This document shows positions 57,145-64,000 of a DNA stretch of 64,000 bases, in pieces. The DNA is taken from NCBI GenBank assembly GCA_039881045.1, contig JAYWVB010000001.1, positions 1,054,001 through 1,118,000 of the forward strand. The letters run 5' to 3'. The position numbers and the translations under genes were made by a program. Origin of the DNA: Chaetomium olivaceum (Eukaryota; Ascomycota; Sordariomycetes; Sordariales; Chaetomiaceae). Positions within the stretch are counted from its first letter, which is position 1, and every line of letters begins with the position of its first letter. Below the pieces are notes generated by a model. The model was not told where the DNA came from. It worked only from the letters and a program-made list of their open reading frames with translations, and made no database searches.

Positions 57145-60100
57145 ATGTCAGACTCCAGCGATAGCCCCGGCGGCCGGAGGGGTATGGCAGGCAACACGCT
57201 CATGCAAACCATCCTCGAGCAAGCCCAGACCCCGCCGCCGCAGAGGAAGGTAGACGAGTTCTGGAGAAACTTTACGACCAAAGCTCCAGGGAAGGGTAAG
57301 TAGCCTCCCTACCTACCTAACCATCCAAACAAAACAAACAGAAACACCATCGAAAAACTAACATAACCCACCAGCAACCACAATCCTCCCCACCAAAAAC
57401 ACCAGCAGTACCCGCAACACCACCACCACCACCACCCAACCTCCTCACCCCCCGGCCCTTGCCCCCCAACCAACAACCTACTCCCAAGCCGCCGCCCACT
57501 GCCGGGCCAAGGTCGCGCAGATCGTCGCCGAGTGCCGCCGCGTCAACCAAAAGTACCGCGACCCCCACTTCGACCTCGACTACGACCTGCGCTCCGGCAG
57601 CCGCGACTGCCTCGAGTCGCTGAGCAACGCGCGTGCTGATTATGGGAGTAGCGATGATGATGATTATGATGATGGGGGTGGTGGGAGTGGGAGTGGTAGT
57701 GATAGTGGGAGGGGTAGCGGGAGGAGGGGCGGGTTTCAGCGGAGCCGTGTTAGTGCCGGTGTCGGTGCCGGTGTCGGTGCCGGTGTCGGTGTGAATGGGG
57801 GTGGTGGGAACCAGCGGGACGGGAGGGGTCCCGTGGAGGAGTTAGGTTCTTCTTCTTCTTCTTCGGGAGCGAAGAAGGCCGAGGCCAGACGGCGGCACGA
57901 GGCGCGCGGCGCTGGCCCGGGTCTGACTTCCGGCCCAAGTCGGTGAAGCGGGTCGGCGAGATCTTTGACGACCCCAAGTTCTTCATCGACGGCCCCGCCG
58001 CCAACGACGTGCGTCAGGGACGCGATGGCGACTGCTGGCTCATGGCCGCCCTGTGCACCCTCAGCAACAAGCCCGGCCTGATCGAGCGCGTGTGCGTTGC
58101 TCGGAACGAGGATGTTGGCGTGTATGGTTTTGTGTTTCACCGTGATGGGGAGTGGTTCAGCGAGATTATTGATGACCATGTGAGTCTTTTCACTTTTTTT
58201 TCACTTACTCTTCTACCCGGCTAGGCTAGACTAACACGCCGCAGCTCTATCTCCTCAAGCCCGACTATGACGACGCCTACATGGGCAGGGGGATTAACAT
58301 GGAGCGCGCCCTGTGGGAGGACATCGAACGCGCCGACTCGGAGGAGAAGTACCAGAGAACCTACCAGTCCAACAGCGAGGCCCTCTACTTTGCCCAGTGC
58401 GAGGACAAGAACGAGACCTGGCTCCCGCTGCTGGAGAAGGCCTACGCCAAGGCCCACGGCGACTATGCCGCCATCGAGGGCGGCCACAACGGCGAGGGCA
58501 TCGAGGACCTAACCGGCGGTGTCACCACGGAGCTATTCACCAAAGATATCCTCGACAAGGTAGGTTAACGCGGCGCTCTCGGAGGGAGCCGACTGCTGAC
58601 TGTGTAAAATCTAGGAGCATTTCTGGCAGGAGCTCAGGAAGGTTAACACCGATTTCTTATTCGGCTGCTCTACTGGTATTTGGTAGGTTCCTGCCCCTCG
58701 ACCTTGACACCGTAGTATATTTTAACCTTCATCAGGGATCTTGGCTATGGCGAACGCAAGGGTATCCAAGAAGGACACTCGTACTCGGTCATGCGAGCAG
58801 TTGAGATTGACGGCGAGCGGCTCCTCCTGCTCAAAAACCCCTGGGGAAGAGGTGAATGGACCGGTGCATGGAGTATGTTCCCCCTCTTGCCCCCTTCGAC
58901 CCTCAAGGTTGGCTGACAGTCATAGGCGATGGCTCTAAGGAATGGACATCGGAGTGGCTGCAGAAGCTGAACCACCGGTTCGGTGACGACGGTGCGTTCT
59001 GGATTTCGTACAAGGACCTGCTGCGCAAGTACCAGGTCTTCGACCGCACCAGGCTCTTCGGCCCGGAGTGGAAGATTGCCTCGGTATGGACGACGCTCAA
59101 CGTCTCGTGGGCCTTGGAATACCACGACACCAAGTTCTCCTTCACTCTCGCCAAACCCGGACCTGTGGTCATCGTCCTCTCCCAGCTCGATGACCGATAC
59201 TTCCGCGGTCTCGAGGGCGAGTACATCTTTGGGCTGGGCTTCCGGGTCCACAAGGCCGGCGAAGATGATTATTTAGTCCGCAACCACACCACTTACCGCA
59301 TGACCCGGTCCTGCAACGTCGAACTCGAGCTAGAGGCCGGCGAGTACACCGTTTTGGTCAGGATCGACGCCGACCGCCTCGACGATGTCATGCCGGCCGA
59401 GGACGTAGTGCGGCGCAATGCTAGGAAGCGGCGCGAAAAGCTCTTGCGCATTGGCCTCGCCTACGACCTTGCCCACACCAAAGCTAAGGTGATCGAGACC
59501 GCCGAGGAGAAGGCGGCGCGAGAGGCCTATGCGAAGTGGGCGAAGGATAAGCGCCGCGACCAGCTCCGCAAGCTCATTACCGGGAAGATGCAGAGGAATC
59601 TTTACTTTGATCGCAAGAAGTGGGCGGCCAACCGGCAGGATATGGCGTGGCAGAAGGAAGTGAAGCGGCGGCGAGCCGAGAAACACGAGGCCAAACGGGA
59701 GGCGAAACGGGAGGCGAAACGGAAGGCAGCTGAGGAGGAAACGAAACGTCAGCTGGATGAGGCGCGCAAGCAGGAAGCCGAGGCCCTAAATAAGCAGAAG
59801 GGAGCGGGGTCGGAAGGAGAAATTCAGGTCGGGGCCGAGGAGGACAACAAGAGGATCAAGGCCGAGGACGACGACGGGAATATCAAGGCCGAGCCTCAAC
59901 CGGAGCCTACCAGCGCTGGGGTGGACACACCGCCTACTCCTGTTCCGGAGACCTCAGCGCTGGAACCCGCCGATCCCAAACGCGAACCCGAGGCCGACGA
60001 CGCCGGGGGCGACGAGAAGAAGACGAAGACGACCTTGGAAGAGCTTGTGACTGCTCAAGCAGAGGCAAGCAATCCAGAGCATGCAGCCGGGCCAGCAGAC

Positions 60101-61192
60101 GCCTCAGCCGCGCTCGCCCTGCGACCCAAGCCGGGCGTGATGGAGGGCATACCCGAAGGGGCACAAGAGCCCGCAAAGACTGATCCGCGGCCTGGGCTCA
60201 AGGGGATTAAGAGGGGTCTTTCTGCGTACATGTTCTTCGTCAACGAACAGCGCGACAATGTGCGCGAGGAAAATCCTAGCGCCCCGTTCGGCCAGATCGG
60301 CCAGATCCTTGGTGAGCGGTGGAAGGCCTTGAGCGACAAGCAGCGCGCCCCCTACGAGGCTAAGGCGGCCGCTGATAAGAAGCGGTACGAGGATGAGAAA
60401 CAGGCGTACATTGTAAGTGCCTGATTGCCCCCCAAATTTATGAAGTGCTTGCCGTCTGACTATCCATCCAGCAAGCTCAGGTCGACGCGGCCGCCACAGA
60501 GCCCGCAAAGACTGATCCGCGGCCTGGGCCTGACGAGAGTGAGAGCGGCCCCAGGGGCGAGCTCAAGGAGATGCTTAGGTCTACACTCGAGGTTGTGTCG
60601 AGCTTCAAGGAGGAGCTTGAAGAGCTGCTCGGAGAGAGCGCAGACGGAGCTCTTCCAGAGGGTGCCCGCGGCCCGCAGGGTATGCTTCCTCACCATCTTC
60701 CTCCCGCACCACACTTCCATGGCCCGCCGCCACCGATATCAGAAGGGTACGACAGGGAAGACAACTACCCAGGTCCCCAAGGACAACATCCTCGAGGGTT
60801 CCGTTTCCAGGGACCACACCCTCAGGGGCCACCTCCCCGCGAGTTCCGACCTCAAGGGCCGTACCCCCGAGGACCCCATCCGCAAGGGCCCCACCCCCAA
60901 AGACCACGGCCCCAGCATCCCCAACAACAACAACAACCTTTCCAGCAGCCGCGAGGCGGCCCCCGCCCGCAACAACAATCACAGCACCCCGGTTACGGCC
61001 GCAGCCAAGACCCCCACCCCGACTCCCCCTACAACTCCGACTCGGACAACTCCGGCTCCTCCGTCTCCGACGACGACTCCGACATCTGCAGCATCCGCTC
61101 CCTCGACACCCTCTCCGACACGGGACTCGACTACGAGCTGCAGGCCATGGACGAAGAACGGGAAGCGGGAGCGGGGCTGGGAGGCCGCGGCC

Positions 61193-61223
<31 letters not shown>

Positions 61224-61416
61224 GGGAATCGTCCCCGTGGGCCGCTACCGCCACGGCCACTGCCACTGCCGGGACCGGGACCGCGACCGCGGCTGCCGCC
61301 GCCTTCTGTTGTGGGTCGTCCTAGTGGGTGGGGGAGGAGGCGGCGGGATGGGGGGAGAGGGAGCCGTGGAATGCGGTGGCGGTGGTGGGGTTGAGGGTTT
61401 ATTATCGTGTGGGTGA
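57145..61416 (+). CDS. Calpain-family cysteine protease fused to an HMG box
   Basis: Seven exons: 57145-57295, 57375-58179, 58245-58559, 58615-58682, 58736-58872, 58926-60412 and 60472-61416, about 1302 aa. After a low-complexity N terminus with acidic and Gly/Val repeats, the calpain core has all three catalytic residues: Cys in QGRDGDCWLMAALC (about 271), His in GHSYSVMRAVEID (about 461) and Asn in LLKNPWGRGEWTGAW (about 481). A calpain domain III-like segment follows, then a long Lys/Glu coiled coil. At about 919-988 comes a complete NHP6-type HMG box (KRGLSAYMFFVNEQRDN then GERWKALSDKQRAPYEAKAA). The C terminus is a QGPHPRG-type Pro/Gly/Gln region. Exon 2 seems to lack one base near 57,905-57,915, just before SDFRPKSVKRVGEI. 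Fungal calpains act in signalling; what the HMG box adds (DNA or chromatin binding) is inferred. Confidence 0.88.
57750..57795 (+). repeat. 12-bp tandem repeat in the calpain gene (GTGCCGGTGTCG)
   Basis: About three and a half copies, coding GVGAGVGAGVGV in the disordered N-terminal linker. Confidence 0.85.
60166..60197 (+). repeat. 32-bp direct repeat, left of the HMG box
   Basis: Starts AGAGCCCGCAAAG and ends CGGCCTGGGC; identical to 60498-60529. Both copies code EPAKTDPRPG in the same frame. Confidence 0.92.
60498..60529 (+). repeat. 32-bp direct repeat, right of the HMG box
   Basis: Identical to 60166-60197, 332 bp downstream and just after the last intron. Confidence 0.92.
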
Positions 61417-62609
61417 GGGTGAGGAGGGTCGAGGTGAAGGAGAAGGGGATGGGGAGGGGGGGCTGGTGCAGGTGAGGGTTGTGAGGCCGAATCGGTGGGA
61501 GATTGAGGAGGATGGTGATGAGGGTGATGAGGGTGGTGATGGAGAAGGTGGTGGTGGTGATGGTGGTGGTGGAGAGGGTGGAAAAGGACGTGGTCGGGAA
61601 ATAGGAGGGTTGAAGCGGGAGCAGTCGCTGGTGTTGGATGTGGATGATAGTGCGAAGGATGCTGCTGTGAAGGTGGCGTAAAAGTGGTTTGTCTCAAGGG
61701 CGCAGAATTGGGGAGATGAGCGCTGGATATAAGGCCTGGATTGAGATTGCACGCGACTCGATCTATCTGGTTGACTAACGTGGAACTGGGAAGGCGCCAT
61801 TGGAACTACTAGTAGGCCGCCCATTTATTCAAGATTGAATATGAGTATGATATGCAACTCTTTCTGTTTGTAATCGGGGTGATACTATTTACCAGAGGGA
61901 CGCCTACACCGTACATGAACGACCCAATCCTCAGAAACATGTCAGGGCATGCCTATTGTGACGGAGAATGCGCCTGGTGCCCTGGGTTAGGGTTGGATGC
62001 GCATTCCCGGTCATATACTGCAGTGGTCTGTGCGCACACCACACTTATTCCACGACCCATCCCTGTGTTGTAATCCTTTCTCTCTTTTCCTTAGCTTTCG
62101 ATTAACAGAATAGAGTGGTACTTGCAGTGCCTTTGAGCCTCGCGATTCCTATCGCTCATCTCTCACACCTATCATATAACAGAGAAGGGGAAAAAAGGAC
62201 GTCGGTCTATTATAGGAAAGGGCAAAAGCTTACCCACCAGCCCCCTTTTCGAGGGAGGTGGCAGGCTACGAAACCCCTAAGGTGGAGGTTTACTTCGGGT
62301 TGCGAGGAAGGGGATTATAAACCCCTCCTTATTTTTCGCAAGCCTGCGGGGCGGTTCGAACTGGTGAACTCTCGGTGAGAGATACCAGGAGTTTTAGCCC
62401 CGGGGCCTCGACCACCTGCACAGTGACCATTGCGCTATGGAGATGGTGGGGTGGTCGGTGATATTGGAGACTTCAAAACTTGTATATCTACAGGCAGTAG
62501 GCCTCTCAACCATGCTTAACCTTAACCATCCATGGATATCTCTCCCTAGCCATTAACACCTTACGCCGACAACACAGTAGCCCCAATTCGCAAAGAACTC
62601 CAAGGAACT
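61417..62609. other. Convergent region between the calpain-HMG and fta4 genes
   Basis: The first part is G-rich with GGTGGTGAT repeats (about 61,490-61,580). A tRNA-like relic lies near 62,345-62,445. No protein gene was seen. Confidence 0.55.
62345..62445 (-). pseudogene. tRNA-like relic
   Basis: On the minus strand TAGCGCAATGG (437 to 427 of 62,xxx) fits an A box, and GCGC pairs with GTGC to make a proper D stem. GTTCGAACC at 62,353-62,361 fits a B box. GGTGG and TCACC could pair as an anticodon stem around an intron-like loop. The T stem does not pair and no acceptor stem forms, so it is not a working tRNA. Confidence 0.3.
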
Positions 62610-63719
62610 CTAAAACCTCTCCAATAGCGACCCGACCTTCCTCTGCTCGTCCATCTCCACACCCTCCATCCCCTCCCCGCCATCCGAGAATAGACTCCCA
62701 ACGCTCGATTCTCTCGCCGGCGGCCCCTGTTCCTTCAACTGCCCAACCCTGCCTCCCACTCTCGCGAGGAGCATCCTCATGCGGTGCAGCTCGGTCTCGA
62801 CTTCCCCGTTGCGCGTGACCAGATTCTCCTGCACCCCGTCCAGTCGTCCGCCATCGCCGTCACCACCATTGTCGCCGTCGGGGTTGGCCGCAAACGGTTG
62901 CAGCAAGGCCCGCATCCGTCGCAGCCCCGCCACCCGCGCAGCCGCCTGCCGCTGCCTATCGGCGAGGTCGTGCAGTTCGCCCGCCAGCTCGGCGTAGCGC
63001 CTTGCCTCGAGCGGCCGCGAGGATGAGTCCGCGCCCTCCCACTCTAATGGTAGTGTAGCAATTACTGCGGGATCCGCTGTTCCCAACCAACCCACCTGCG
63101 CGTCAGCCCTAGTTCCAGCAGTCTAGACATGGTTCGCACGTTTACAATCTAGAACCTAACCCAACCCAACATAGAACAACCAGGCTTGGTAAAAAAGGGA
63201 AAATAAAATAAAGGAGAGTCACCTACCCAAATCAGCACCAACCCTCAACGCCGCATCCCTCTCCACCCGCCTCCTCCCACCACCACCACCACCTCCGTCG
63301 TCATCGTCCACAGCACCACCAACATCCCCCACCAGCCCTAACCCCCCCTCTTCTAGCCCCTCCTCCCCCTCTTCACCCCGCTGTGCCTCCTCGGCAGCGT
63401 TCCAGTACAGCTGCTCGATCTGCTCGGCGACATGGCGCGTGGCCTGGGGCGCATACGCGCGGCGGGCGTGCTGTTGGAGGCGGTGGTTGAGCTTGAAGAG
63501 CGCGTCGTCGACGGCTTTAGGGGGGAGGGCTGGGGTTGTTTCTTCGTTTGATTCGTTGGGGTTATTGTTGGGGTTATTGTTGTTAGTGTTGGTGTTGGTG
63601 TTGTGCCAGGCGCGGGTTGGGGTTAGCGGTTGGGAGAGGAGGCGGGTTTGGGCTGTGAGGAAGGATTGTTTGAGGGAGAGGACTGTTGGCTGCTGCTGGC
63701 GCTGCTGGGATGGGGCCAT
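62610..63719 (-). CDS. fta4: Kinetochore protein Fta4 (Sim4 complex subunit)
   Basis: Fta4 is a subunit of the inner-kinetochore Sim4/COMA-type complex that links centromeric nucleosomes to the outer kinetochore. Exon 1 is 63719-63227 and exon 2 is 63076-62610. Using the acceptor at GGAACAG gives the join VGADL-ADPAVIATLPLEWEG and a 319-aa protein. Family features are the N-terminal LSLKQSFLTAQTRLLSQPLTPTRAW, the helix HRLQQHARRAYAPQATRHVAEQIEQLYWNA, and a C-terminal coiled coil (RYAELAGELHDLADRQRQAAARVAGL). A poly-Asn/Thr stretch and an acidic Gly-rich loop (DDDDGGGGGGG) are low-complexity inserts. The intron is 150 bp. Confidence 0.85.
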
Positions 63720-64000
63720 TTTTGCAGGGGTTCCATGTATCTGTATCTTTAAGGGTGAGTTGGGTGTTTTGTTTTTGGAGTGATGAGTGAGAGGATGGTT
63801 GTTGAGGGTGAGTTAAGAATGAAGGTGAGAGTTCGTCGAGAAGAGGGTTGGGGTTAGGGTCGAGCTCTCCCCCACCAACTGCCAAGCACAGCACTCGCAG
63901 GCCGCTGCCCCACTGCAGCTTGGGGCAGCAAATTGAGGTCATCCATCTGCTGCTGCAAAAGCCCGGTTCGGTTCAAAAGGTCGACGTCGCCGCACCAAGA
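63720..64000. other. Upstream region of fta4
   Basis: Probable promoter; no feature was recognised before the right edge. Confidence 0.5.

Noticed and set aside
60425..61324. 299-codon frame overlapping the last calpain-HMG exon in another phase
   Set aside because: Ser/Thr/Pro repeat text produced by shifting the PQG-rich frame; the spliced frame continues from the HMG exon and is preferred. A late frame switch near 61,200 cannot be excluded.
1..64000. CRISPR arrays, rRNA genes, bacterial-type operons, viral genes
   Set aside because: No regularly spaced repeats, no rRNA-like sequence and no viral or toxin coding sequence was recognised; the introns and gene set are fungal nuclear.

Overview
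The window is nuclear DNA from a filamentous ascomycete, most likely order Sordariales and possibly family Chaetomiaceae. Introns are short (about 48-160 bp, GT-AG), intergenic DNA is GC-rich, and genes lie on both strands. The gene set fits: FACT subunit Spt16, a Cdc50 flippase subunit, a PKA regulatory subunit, complex I 24 kDa subunit, Atg7, an AA9 LPMO and Fta4. All family names come from recognising motifs in translated frames; no search was run.

Layout. 1-731 (-) is the N-terminal part of a proline-rich, probably regulatory protein running off the left edge. 732-12,635 is a desert of about 11.9 kb with no convincing gene; near its right end (about 11.2-11.9 kb) lie two diverged tandem copies of a tRNA-like, hairpin-rich element. 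12.6-18.3 kb holds spt16 and a CDC50-family gene (both -). 20.8-23.2 kb holds the PKA regulatory subunit (+) facing a BCAS2/SPF27 splicing factor (-). 23.8-29.5 kb holds a neutral ceramidase (+), a relic coding fragment (-) and a kelch protein (+). 29.8-30.8 kb is complex I 24 kDa (-). 32.2-33.0 kb is a secreted AA9 LPMO (+), followed by a 620-bp MITE with 8-bp target duplications. 35.9 kb encodes a 64-aa single-pass membrane protein. 37.8-39.1 kb is dCMP deaminase (-). 40-42 kb is an inverted pair of cysteine-rich DUF3716-like paralogues. 42.9-45.1 kb is atg7 (+), then a small DUF2462-like protein, a PLP-dependent decarboxylase (-), a LaeA-like methyltransferase (+), an ArfGAP (+), a calpain fused to an HMG box (+), and the kinetochore protein Fta4 (-).

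Two things stand out. First, at least eight otherwise well-conserved reading frames or frame segments are broken by single-base gains or losses, nearly all in short C or G runs. This looks like consensus error in a draft assembly rather than mass pseudogenisation, and it affects how several genes should be modelled. Second, the calpain gene contains an NHP6-type HMG box bounded by two perfect 32-bp direct repeats, suggesting a DNA-level insertion that created a protease-chromatin fusion. The genes do not form one pathway; the neighbourhood is a mix of housekeeping genes and a few accessory ones (LPMO, DUF3716 pair, methyltransferase, decarboxylase).
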